From the NCBI GenBank assembly GCA_018058545.1, contig JAGOZU010000001.1:1-64000 (forward strand): a stretch of 64,000 nucleotides of DNA, written 5' to 3'. Source of the DNA: Promineifilum sp. GTDB lineage: Bacteria; Chloroflexota; Anaerolineae; Promineifilales; Promineifilaceae. How positions within the stretch are numbered: position 1 is the stretch's first letter; every line of letters begins with the position of its first letter. The position numbers and the translations under genes are program-made. Shown here in pieces: positions 1-7,778 of the stretch. The notes under the pieces are model-generated. The model worked only from the letters and a program-made list of their open reading frames with translations. It did no database searches and was not told the origin of the DNA.

Positions 1-1451
1 GGGGCGGGGGTGGCCGTCGGCGGGGCGGGCACGGTGATGCCGACCCAGATGCGGTCGCCGAATGGCTGATTCCGGTCGTCGGCCATTTGCCAGACGCCCT
101 GATAGACGCCGGGGGCCAGCGGGGCCACCAGATTGACGAACATATCGTATTGGCCGCCGGCGGGCACGAAGCCTTGCACGGCCGTCGGCTGGCCGCCCAT
201 GCTCGCGCCGGGCACATTGCCGCTGACGAAGACCAGCCGGTAGGCGGTCGTCCAGGCGCACGTGCCGCTGTTCTGGATGCGCCAGCCCTTGCTGAACGAC
301 TGGCCGGGGCTGATGGGCGGCGGCGACTGCATGTTGTTGTCTTGCAGGTTCAGATCGGCCACGAAACGCATGCCGTTGACGCATGCCGTTGACGTGGGCG
401 GGGGGATCGGAGTCTCGCCGGCGGTCGATGTGGCCGTCGGGGCGGGCGGGGTCATGATGCCGCCCGGACCGGCGTTCAGGTGTTGCTGGGCCAGTTGGGC
501 GATGCGCCCCTCGTTTTGCAGTTGGGTCAGGGCGGCGTTGATCTCGTTGCGCAAGGAATCGGCCCCGGCGCGCACGGCGATCGCGTAGCGCTGCGGGTTG
601 ATCCCGCCGCCCACCACGCGCACCCCGCCCTGGGCCACGGACGCTTCGGCCACTTGCCGGTCGAGGATGACCAGGTCCAGCCGCTGCTCACGCAGGTCAC
701 GGACGGCCGCGTCAACCGTCTCATAGACGAACAGATTGCCCGGCTGCGAGATGCCCGTGTTGATCAGATCGCGCTGCAACCAGGTTTCATACACACTGCC
801 GCGCTGCACGCCGATGCGATAGCCGGCCATCTCCGACAACGTGCGAATCGAGGTGATCGACGAGTCATCGCGGGCCAGGATGCCCTCCTCGCCGATCCAG
901 TAGATATTGCTGAAATCGACCACCGCCTCGCGTTCGTTTGTGACGGTGATGGCGGCGATGGCCACGTCGACCTGGCCGGAATCCAGCGCGGAGAACAGAC
1001 TGTCGAAGGCCATATCGCGTACATCAGTTCCCACGCCCAAACGGTCGGCGATGCTCCTGATGACGGCTATATCGAAGCCGTCGGGCTGGAACTGGGCGTT
1101 GCGGAAGGCGAAGGGCGGATAGTCGAGCGACGTGCCGACGATCATCCGGCCGGCCGTGCGCACGCGACTCCAGGAACCGTCGGACGATTCGGAGGTCGGG
1201 GCAGGACCGATGATGGAGCCGCCGCCACCCCGGAACAGGAAAAAGTAGAGCAGCAGGCCGGTGATGATCGCCGCGGCGGCGATGAGCAGCAGCAGCAGCC
1301 AGTTCAGGCCGGATTGGCCCGAGGCCGGTGAATCGTCATCGGCCAAATAGGTTCGTTCGGGTGGGGCAGGATCGTACATACGGGTATCCGCGTCGAAAAC
1401 AGAATCACTCAACTCATATTCAGGTTGCGTGTCATCGAGGTCGTTCGCCAT
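1..1451 (-). CDS. Membrane-anchored solute-binding (PBPb) protein with NBR1-type Ig domain, C-terminus cut by window edge
   Basis: The reading frame is open from an ATG at 1451 to the window edge, giving 483 codons. A perfect GGAGG sits 6 nt before the ATG. The protein has an acidic cytoplasmic N-terminus, one transmembrane helix near residues 58-80, then a family-3 type extracellular solute-binding domain (start near residue 105, with DYPPFAF and GFDIAV motifs). A short Pro/Thr linker leads to an NBR1-like Ig domain (motifs W-R-I-Q-N-S-G-T-C and FGDRIWVGITVP). It is a paralogue of the next gene downstream in coordinate (1550-3757), which is a lipoprotein instead of a TM-anchored protein. Amino-acid binding is the usual role of the PBPb fold; no permease is adjacent, so a sensing or scavenging role is inference. 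Confidence 0.85.
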   Translation of the reverse strand, partial: MANDLDDTQPEYELSDSVFDADTRMYDPAPPERTYLADDDSPASGQSGLNWLLLLLIAAAAIITGLLLYFFLFRGGGGSIIGPAPTSESSDGSWSRVRTAGRMIVGTSLDYPPFAFRNAQFQPDGFDIAVIRSIADRLGVGTDVRDMAFDSLFSALDSGQVDVAIAAITVTNEREAVVDFSNIYWIGEEGILARDDSSITSIRTLSEMAGYRIGVQRGSVYETWLQRDLINTGISQPGNLFVYETVDAAVRDLREQRLDLVILDRQVAEASVAQGGVRVVGGGINPQRYAIAVRAGADSLRNEINAALTQLQNEGRIAQLAQQHLNAGPGGIMTPPAPTATSTAGETPIPPPTSTACVNGMRFVADLNLQDNNMQSPPPISPGQSFSKGWRIQNSGTCAWTTAYRLVFVSGNVPGASMGGQPTAVQGFVPAGGQYDMFVNLVAPLAPGVYQGVWQMADDRNQPFGDRIWVGITVPAPPTATPA

Positions 1452-1549
1452 CTTAACCTCCTTGTGCTGCCGATATTATGTCATGCTCCGGCGCAATTTA
1501 CAAACGCATCTTCCGGCGGGACCGATTTCGGCCCGGCGGTCGCTGCCCA

Positions 1550-3757
1550 TCAACGTACAACGGTGGCGAAAGCCTGTTGTGAGACCGCTTGTCCCTGGGC
1601 ATTCATCGCCTCGATCCGGTAGGCATAGGTCCCTTCGACGCTGAGGCAGTCGGTCACGGTGCCGCTGAACACGGCGAAATCCAGCACGAGCACGTCGTTG
1701 CGCCACAACTGCGCGCGATTGACGTTGCCGCTGACGGTCCAGGAGACGGTCAGGCAGTTGCCGGCGAAGATGCGGTCGGGGAAGATGGTCAGGCTGTTGA
1801 TGACCGGCAATTGGCCGGGCGAGGCGGTCGGCGTGGGTTGGCCCGGCACGGGCGTCGCGGCCACCACGGTGAGGTTTTCCAGCGCGCGGGACGTGCCGCC
1901 AGGGCCGATCACTTCGATGGCGTAGGTCACTTCGCCGACGTCGGGGCAATCGCGCGAGGTGCCGGTGAGGGGCGCGCCGTTCCACAAGGTCGTGTCGTTG
2001 CGCGTCACCCGGATGTTGGTGACTTCGCCGCTGACGCGCCAGCGCACATCGACGCAACGCCCGGCGACGATCTGCTGGTTGGGCGTGACGGTGAAGGAAC
2101 TGATGAACGGCGTGTCCGGTGCGGCGGTCACGTCGATGCGGATGCTGCGAACATCGACCGTGCCGCCGGGCATTACCACACGCAGGTCATAGAACATCGT
2201 CACCGGCGGACATTCCGCCTGTTCGCCCGACGGCGCGACGCGGTGCTGCTCCCAGGGTTGGCCCTGGGCATTGAAATGGACCGATTCGGCGTTGGTCACA
2301 TCCCAGCTGAACCGGACGCACTCCCCGGCGCGGATGGCCGTCCGGTCGGCGCTGAAGCGAATGTCGGCCGAGGGCGCGGCGGTGGGCGGGGGCGTGGGCG
2401 TCGGCTGGGCGGGCACGGTGATGCCCACCCACAGGCGGTCGCCGAACAGCAAGCCGTTGGGGGCGCGCATCGACCAGAAGCCCTGGTAGACGCCGGGCAG
2501 CAGCGGGGAGACGAGATCGACGGTGATGTCGTGCGTCTCGCCCGGCAACACCAGCCCCTGGATGGCCGTGGCCGTCCCGCCCATCCCCGCCTGGGGGACA
2601 TTGCCGCCGACGGGGGTCAGCAGATAGCCGCTGTTCCAGGTGCAGGTGCCGCTGTTCTGGACGCGCCAGGATTTCTGGAAGGGCGTGCCGGGGCTGACCG
2701 GCGGCGGGGAGCGCATGCCGTCGTCGTCGAGCGACAGGTGGGCGACGAGGGTCATGGCGTCGATGCAATCGGAGGTGAAGCGCGCGGTGTCCTCTAGCGG
2801 TTCGGGCGTCGCTTCGGCCGGGGGCAACGGCTGGAGTTCGGTCACGTCGAGGTTGAGATAGCGCTCGGCCAGACGGGCCAACTCGCCCTCGGTCTGTAGC
2901 TCAAACAGGGCTTCGTTGATGGGCGACAGCAGGCTGGAGCCGCGGGCGATGGCCACGGCGAAGCGCTGCCGGTTCAGCCCCCGCCCGACGACGGCCAGTG
3001 TGCCGTCCTGGGCGGCGACCTCCAGCGGCAGGCTGTCGGCGATGACGATGTCGATGAAACCGGCGCGCAGATCTTCGATGGCCTGGGCGTTGTCGGTATA
3101 GATCAGCAGATTGTCGGCCGGCATGATGCCCGTGCCCACGGCCGATTCCTCCAGCCAGGACTGGTAGACGGTGCCGTCTTGGGCGGCCACGCGATAGGGG
3201 GCCAGGTCCTCGATGCCCGCGATGGCGATGCCCGAGTCGGCGCGAGCCAACGCCGCCCCGTCGCTGACGAAGTATAGGTCGGAGAAGTCCATTTGCTCCC
3301 GCCGGCCGTTGGTGATGGAGATGGCGGCGATGGCGGCATCGATTTGTCCGACTTGCAGCGCCCCGCCCAGGCCGTCGAAGGCCATGTCCTTGAACTCGAC
3401 TTCGACGCCCAGCCGTTCGCCCAACAGGCGGGCCAGGGCGATGTCGTAGCCGTCCAGCTCGAAGGCGTCGTTGTAGAAGGCGAACGGGGGATAATCGGCC
3501 GAGACGCCGACGATGAGGCGGCCGCGTTCCCGGACGGCGGCCCAAGCGCCGGTCGCGCCCCCGGTGGGTGCGGGAGGCGCGTTAGTGGGCGTGAGGATGG
3601 GGTCTATCGCCGTCGTGGCCGTCGCGCCGGTGGCGGGACGGCCGTCAACCGTTGCCGCGGGTGGTTGGTCTCCCCCCTGGCGGCAGGAAACGAGGGCCAA
3701 GACAACGAGCGTGGCCAGCAGCCGGAGGATGCGATGCCGCACGGCGATAGTCCCCAT
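1550..3757 (-). CDS. Lipoprotein: solute-binding (PBPb) domain + NBR1-type Ig + three Ig-like repeats
   Basis: 735 aa from the ATG at 3757, chosen because it begins a lipoprotein signal with lipobox LVSC (Cys25); the frame is open further upstream into the preceding gene, but that extension is not signal-like. Residues about 60-295 form a family-3 solute-binding domain (DYPPFAFYN, GYDIALARLLGERLGV). An NBR1-type Ig domain follows at about 325-445, then three Ig-like modules of about 90 residues at 455-735, each with a conserved W and two cysteines (C-V-R-F-S-W, C-V-D-V-R-W, C-L-T-V-S-W). The fusion of a transporter-type binding domain to a surface Ig array, without transporter genes nearby, suggests a ligand sensor or adhesive surface protein; that is inference. 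It starts 13 nt after the stop of the 3771-4748 gene. Confidence 0.85.
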   Translation of the reverse strand: MGTIAVRHRILRLLATLVVLALVSCRQGGDQPPAATVDGRPATGATATTAIDPILTPTNAPPAPTGGATGAWAAVRERGRLIVGVSADYPPFAFYNDAFELDGYDIALARLLGERLGVEVEFKDMAFDGLGGALQVGQIDAAIAAISITNGRREQMDFSDLYFVSDGAALARADSGIAIAGIEDLAPYRVAAQDGTVYQSWLEESAVGTGIMPADNLLIYTDNAQAIEDLRAGFIDIVIADSLPLEVAAQDGTLAVVGRGLNRQRFAVAIARGSSLLSPINEALFELQTEGELARLAERYLNLDVTELQPLPPAEATPEPLEDTARFTSDCIDAMTLVAHLSLDDDGMRSPPPVSPGTPFQKSWRVQNSGTCTWNSGYLLTPVGGNVPQAGMGGTATAIQGLVLPGETHDITVDLVSPLLPGVYQGFWSMRAPNGLLFGDRLWVGITVPAQPTPTPPPTAAPSADIRFSADRTAIRAGECVRFSWDVTNAESVHFNAQGQPWEQHRVAPSGEQAECPPVTMFYDLRVVMPGGTVDVRSIRIDVTAAPDTPFISSFTVTPNQQIVAGRCVDVRWRVSGEVTNIRVTRNDTTLWNGAPLTGTSRDCPDVGEVTYAIEVIGPGGTSRALENLTVVAATPVPGQPTPTASPGQLPVINSLTIFPDRIFAGNCLTVSWTVSGNVNRAQLWRNDVLVLDFAVFSGTVTDCLSVEGTYAYRIEAMNAQGQAVSQQAFATVVR

Positions 3758-3770
3758 GATAGTGAAAAAA

Positions 3771-4748
3771 CTATTTGTCGGCCGACCGGGCGTCGTCGAG
3801 AGCGTCTTCGGCTTCTTCGGCGCGTTCCTCGGCTTCCTTGACGCGCTCTTCCATCTCCTCACGCTCTTCTTCCAGATATTCCTCGATGCTGCCTTCGACA
3901 ACCTTGTCGGACAGCATGCGATAGCCGAAGTAGATGGGCACGATCTGGTACAGGGCGAACCATACTGCCAGGCCGAAGACCACCCATTTGATCATGCTGA
4001 GGTTGGCGTTGATCTGGTTGCGGGCGGCCGTCAGCGAGCCGGTGATCTGATTGAGCAAGGCGATGTACTGGTCGAGCAAGGGGATGAACTGCCCGACGGT
4101 CATATTGATCCCGTCGATATTACCGGAGAGTTCGTCGATGTTGTCGGCGATATTGCCGAGGTTGGTCACGGTGGTGTTGAGGTTGGTCTCCATCGCGCGC
4201 AACTGGTCGGGCAGGGGGATCAGGCTCTCGCCGACAGAGGTGATGGCGCTGTCGAACGGCTCCTGCGGCTCATAGGTGATCCCAAGATCGAAATTGAGCG
4301 GCACGCTGATGAGGCCGACATCGATGGTGCGATTGACCTGCAGATTGCTGAGCTGGGTGAGGGCTGTGTCGATCGTGGCGGCTACGCTGGCCAGATTGGG
4401 AAACGCCGCATTGACCGCATCGATGCTGGCCGGCACGGTGTCGGTGGCCATGGTCGTCACCTGGCCCATCAGAGGCTGGGTGTCGTGCAGGGTGATGGCC
4501 ATGTTGCGGGTGGCCTCGGACACGGTCGCCAGGGTGTCGCCGGTCTGGCCAAGGGTCATCTTGACGTTTTCCAGGCTGGCGGTGGTGGTGTTGACGGTCT
4601 GGTCGAGCAGGTCTACTGTGGCGTTGAGGCCCGAACCCAGCGCGTCAACCGCCTGGCCGCCGAAATAGGCGATGGCGACGGAGAGGAACAGGCCGACGAT
4701 GCCGACGATGATGATAAGAAAACCGATGATGCGACGGAAAATGGACAT
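3771..4748 (-). CDS. Hypothetical two-helix membrane protein with long extracytoplasmic helical region
   Basis: 325 aa, with AGAGGAAGAAG just before the ATG. An N-terminal transmembrane helix (about 7-30) and a second one (about 252-274) bracket a 220-residue region rich in Thr/Asn/Leu with heptad-like spacing (T-L-G-Q-T, N-L-G-N-I-A-D-N-I), reminiscent of MCP or phage tape-measure helical bundles. The C-terminal about 50 residues are a highly charged Glu/Lys/Arg coiled coil (E-E-E-R-E-E-M-E-E-R), presumably cytoplasmic. I do not recognise the family. It lies between mscL and the solute-binding lipoprotein on the same strand, which suggests an envelope role only. Confidence 0.8.
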   Translation of the reverse strand: MSIFRRIIGFLIIIVGIVGLFLSVAIAYFGGQAVDALGSGLNATVDLLDQTVNTTTASLENVKMTLGQTGDTLATVSEATRNMAITLHDTQPLMGQVTTMATDTVPASIDAVNAAFPNLASVAATIDTALTQLSNLQVNRTIDVGLISVPLNFDLGITYEPQEPFDSAITSVGESLIPLPDQLRAMETNLNTTVTNLGNIADNIDELSGNIDGINMTVGQFIPLLDQYIALLNQITGSLTAARNQINANLSMIKWVVFGLAVWFALYQIVPIYFGYRMLSDKVVEGSIEEYLEEEREEMEERVKEAEERAEEAEDALDDARSADK

Positions 4749-4830
4749 ATCTTCTTCCTCTTGTTTCTCCCAAAATTTACCCTGCGGGCAATTGCCTGAT
4801 TATGAAGTGTTCGCCTGTGGCCGGGTGGCC

Positions 4831-4871
4831 AAAAAACGCGCCCCGTCCTGTTGGGGCGGCGCGCGTTTTTC
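4831..4871 (-). terminator. Rho-independent terminator downstream of mscL
   Basis: An inverted repeat pairs AACGCGC(C) at 4835-4842 with its complement at 4859-4867 around a GC-rich inner stem (CCCC/GGGG) and ends, read on the minus strand, in a run of six T. It lies 11 bases past the mscL stop at 4882. Confidence 0.8.
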
Positions 4872-4881
4872 GGCTTGTCGA

Positions 4882-5250
4882 TTAGCGACGTTCGCGAAGC
4901 AGGTCGCGAATCTCGGTCAGCAGCGTTTCCTCGGCCGTCGGCCCCGCGGCGGCGGCCTCTTTCTTCTTGCTCACCTGGTTGATCGAGCGGACGATCAGGA
5001 ACAGGACCAGGGCGATGAGCAGAAAGTTGATGATGGCCTGAATGAAGTTTCCGTAGGTGATGCTGGCGTCGCCGACCGTGACGGCCAGGCTGGTGAAGTC
5101 GACCCCGCCAAGAATGACGCCGACGATGGGCATCACGATGTCATTGACGAGGGAGTTGACGATGGCTGTGAATGCGGCCCCGATGATGACGGCGACGGCC
5201 AGATCGAGCACGTTGCCGCGGGTGATAAACTCTTTGAACTCTTGAATCAT
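4882..5250 (-). CDS. mscL: Large-conductance mechanosensitive channel MscL
   Basis: 122 aa, typical length for the family. MscL is a homopentameric plasma-membrane channel that opens under extreme membrane tension to release solutes during hypo-osmotic shock. The N-terminal amphipathic helix (FKEFITRGNVLDLAVAV), the gate-lining TM1 with GAAFTAIVNSLV, the periplasmic loop and TM2 (FLLIALVLFLIVRSIN) are all visible, followed by the charged C-terminal helix (EETLLTEIRDLL). A good Shine-Dalgarno AGAGGAA precedes the ATG, and a terminator follows the stop, so it looks monocistronic. Confidence 0.97.
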   Translation of the reverse strand: MIQEFKEFITRGNVLDLAVAVIIGAAFTAIVNSLVNDIVMPIVGVILGGVDFTSLAVTVGDASITYGNFIQAIINFLLIALVLFLIVRSINQVSKKKEAAAAGPTAEETLLTEIRDLLRERR

Positions 5251-5296
5251 AACTGTTCCTCTGAAGTTTTGTTTTCAGCTTGCCGGGTTTCCGAGC

Positions 5297-6175
5297 CTAA
5301 TCGTGTGAGGCGTCGCTTTTCTTGGTCGATTTCTTCTTGGGCGTTGATTTCGTCGCGGTTTTCTTGGGCGCGCTTGTCTTCTTGGCGGCCGTCCCGTCTG
5401 TCTTGACGGTCTTCTTCTTGGTCGCGGCTTTGGACTGTTGGCCGGCGGCCATCAGTCCGAGCGTTTGCTGAAGACCCATGATGGCCTCATCCTCACTGAC
5501 GCCCATCTGGCTGGACAGACGGCTGGAAACGCCGCTGGAGCGGATGAAATCGGGGTCGGCCAGGGCGTTGATGTCAACGCTGCCGCTGCGACCGGCGCTG
5601 CGGTTTTTGGCCGCGGAGGAGGTCAGCAGGCCGATAGCGCCCATGATGAGCATGTTGGCCATTTGTTCGGAGATGCCCAGCTTTTCGGCCAGCGGAGCGG
5701 CGAAGGGCAGGGACATGCCGCCGCCGCCACCACCACCCATGAGGCCGCCGAGCAACGCGCCGAGACCGCCCGCGGCTGCGCCGCCGCCACCACCGCCGCC
5801 CAGCAGGCTGCCGAGCAAGCCACCCATGTCGCCGCCGCCGCCTTGCTGGCCGCCACCGCCGCCGCCCATGAGACCGCCAAGCAGGTCGGCCATGTCGCCG
5901 CCGCCCGCTTGCTGGCCACCGCCGCCGCCGCCCATGAGGCCGCCGAGCAAGTCGGCCATACCGCCGCCGCCTTGCTGGCCACCACCGCCGCCGCCCATAA
6001 GCCCGCCAAGCAGGTCGGCCATGTCGCCCGCGCCGGCTTGCTGGCCGCCACCGGCTTGTTGGCCACCGCCGGCGCCACCTAACAGGCTGCCGAGCAGATC
6101 ACCCATGCCGCGCTCGTCGGATGCGGGTTTCTTCGGCTCATCGCCTGATAACAAATCCATAAAATCATTGCCCAT
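5297..6175 (-). CDS. Gly/Gln-rich repeat protein (DUF937-like) with Lys/Ala-rich tail
   Basis: 292 aa. The N-terminal half contains at least five imperfect copies of a 19-21 residue unit of the form M-A-D-L-L-G-G-L-M followed by a Gly6-QQ linker. A central region (about 165-235) reads like a compact helical domain (LAEKLGISEQMANMLI; VSSRLSSQMGVSEDEAIM), similar to DUF937 proteins, where LLG-type Gly-rich repeats are common. The last about 55 residues are Lys/Ala/Thr/Pro rich, histone H1-like. Function is unknown in the family. The repeats are also visible at the DNA level (5700-6080). Confidence 0.75.
   Translation of the reverse strand: MGNDFMDLLSGDEPKKPASDERGMGDLLGSLLGGAGGGQQAGGGQQAGAGDMADLLGGLMGGGGGGQQGGGGMADLLGGLMGGGGGGQQAGGGDMADLLGGLMGGGGGGQQGGGGDMGGLLGSLLGGGGGGGAAAGGLGALLGGLMGGGGGGGMSLPFAAPLAEKLGISEQMANMLIMGAIGLLTSSAAKNRSAGRSGSVDINALADPDFIRSSGVSSRLSSQMGVSEDEAIMGLQQTLGLMAAGQQSKAATKKKTVKTDGTAAKKTSAPKKTATKSTPKKKSTKKSDASHD
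5700..6080. repeat. Imperfect tandem repeat coding for Gly6-QQ linkers
   Basis: On the plus strand the motif GCCGCCGCCGCCCAT-GA(G)-CCGCC-AAGCAGGTCGGCCAT recurs about every 57-66 bases between 5700 and 6080, mostly in frame with the Gly-rich protein. Such GCC/GGC-rich repeats are prone to copy-number change by slippage. Confidence 0.7.
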
Positions 6176-6256
6176 GACACGTTTCTCCTAATTCCAAAAT
6201 CTTGTCTCGGCAGGGGGCGCCCCGCCGGATCAACCCAATACAGTATTCGGTCAATT

Positions 6257-7774
6257 TTACTGCCCACTGACCGTCAATGCGACCGCCGGAGAGATGGCCT
6301 CCAGCCCGCCGGTCGCGTCCAGCATGTAGGCGACGATCTGATAGTCGCCCGAGGTTACATCCCCGCCGACCAGCCAGGTTCCGTCGGTGTTGACCGTCGT
6401 CGGCTGCCCGAACGGCTCGTTGTTCATCGCGACCAGGATCGAGCGGCCCGGTTCGGCCGTGCCCACGATGGTCAAGGACGTCCCCGTGAAGACGGACACG
6501 CCCGAATCATCGATGGCCGGCGGTCGGACGCCCTCTGCCAGAGGCGGCAGGAGGACGCGGTCAATGGCGTGGATGACGCCGCCCGCAGCCATCGTATCGG
6601 CCGCCAGGACGGCCGCGCCGTTGACGGTCAACCCATCCCCTTGGGGAGCGATTGCCAATGGCAGGCCGCTGAGGGTGACCGGCGGAGTCGCCAGCAAATC
6701 GGCGGCGGTGTGGACGCCGCTGAGGATATGATATTGCAGCACCGGCGACAAACCCGCCTGGTTGGCGGCCAGGTTGTCGATGACGCTTCGCGGCCAGAGG
6801 CCGAAGGCTTCGTTGGTCGGCGCGAACAGGGTGAAAGGCCCGGAGGCGGGCAGCGACTCGGCCAGACCGGAGGACTGGAGGAGCGACAGCAGAATCGAGT
6901 AGTCGCCGGGCATGCCGGCCAACGCATCGGCGATCGTCGCCGTGGGAGCATTTGGTGCGCCGGTCTCGCCCGTGGCCGGACTGTCGCCCACGATCACGCG
7001 GAGAGGATCCGCGCCGGCAAGGACGACATCCATGGCATCGAGCGCGTTCAACTGCATCAGGTAATTCCCGGCGGGCATGTTGACCGGCAGCGACCAGGAA
7101 CCGTCTGGGTCAACCTCGGTCAGGCCGACGCGCAAGCCGTTGATCAGCATCTCGACTTGCGTTCCCGGCTGGCCCTGGCCCGTCCAGGTGATCGTGCCCG
7201 GCGGGATCGACAGGGCGGCCTCGCCGCTTTCGCCATCCACCCGAATTTCGGCCGGGGGGTTGAGGCTGGGCGGGGCCGGTTGGTTGGCCTGAGCCGCGGC
7301 CGCGTCGTCAGCCACGGTGATGGCCATCGGCTCCGACATGCCCGCGATGGCGCCGACGCTATCGACCGCCTGCACGCGAATGGCATAGTCGCCCGGCGGC
7401 AGATCGACCCTTGCCGCCCACGAGCCGTCGACTCCGGTCGTGGCCATGCCCACCGGCTGGTCGTTGGCCAGGATGGCGATTTGCGACCCCGGCGCGGCCG
7501 TGCCGCTCAGGGTGACGCCGCCGGCGGTCAGGACGCCGGTCGGCAGGTCGATGACCGGGACGACCGGCTCAGCCGGTTGGGAAGGCTGCGCCTCGCCGGG
7601 CGCTTCTTCGGCGGGGAGGGTGGCGACCGGCAAGGCGTCGCCGGTCAGTTCGGCCGTCTGTAAATCGCGGGTGACAAACCACGTGAGAGTCAGCAGGGCC
7701 AGCAGCAGCAACAGCACCCCCAGCTTCAGCAGATCGTAGTGGCGAATTTCTTCTTCAGACCGATGGCGGATCAT
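6257..7774 (-). CDS. Membrane-anchored fasciclin (FAS1) protein with bacterial Ig-like modules
   Basis: 505 aa. A cytoplasmic N-terminus and one TM helix (about 15-36) are followed by Ig-like/carbohydrate-type modules at about 80-150 and 170-255 that share the pattern G-T-A-x-P-G-S-x-I-x-I. A FAS1 domain lies at about 270-405 (FTLFAPTNEAF and the H2-type VLQYHIL motif are visible). A further Ig-like module closes the protein. FAS1 domains mediate adhesion and matrix contacts in bacteria and eukaryotes. The start lies 4 bases after the stop of the helix-hairpin-helix gene, so the two genes are likely co-transcribed. Confidence 0.85.
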   Translation of the reverse strand: MIRHRSEEEIRHYDLLKLGVLLLLLALLTLTWFVTRDLQTAELTGDALPVATLPAEEAPGEAQPSQPAEPVVPVIDLPTGVLTAGGVTLSGTAAPGSQIAILANDQPVGMATTGVDGSWAARVDLPPGDYAIRVQAVDSVGAIAGMSEPMAITVADDAAAAQANQPAPPSLNPPAEIRVDGESGEAALSIPPGTITWTGQGQPGTQVEMLINGLRVGLTEVDPDGSWSLPVNMPAGNYLMQLNALDAMDVVLAGADPLRVIVGDSPATGETGAPNAPTATIADALAGMPGDYSILLSLLQSSGLAESLPASGPFTLFAPTNEAFGLWPRSVIDNLAANQAGLSPVLQYHILSGVHTAADLLATPPVTLSGLPLAIAPQGDGLTVNGAAVLAADTMAAGGVIHAIDRVLLPPLAEGVRPPAIDDSGVSVFTGTSLTIVGTAEPGRSILVAMNNEPFGQPTTVNTDGTWLVGGDVTSGDYQIVAYMLDATGGLEAISPAVALTVSGQ

Positions 7775-7778
7775 GACG

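Noticed and set aside
480-1331. 283-codon plus-strand frame
   Set aside because: Antisense shadow of the solute-binding protein that is open to the left edge; no start signals and Arg/Ala/His-rich composition.
3513-4799. 428-codon plus-strand frame
   Set aside because: Lies opposite two well-supported minus-strand genes; high-GC shadow frame.
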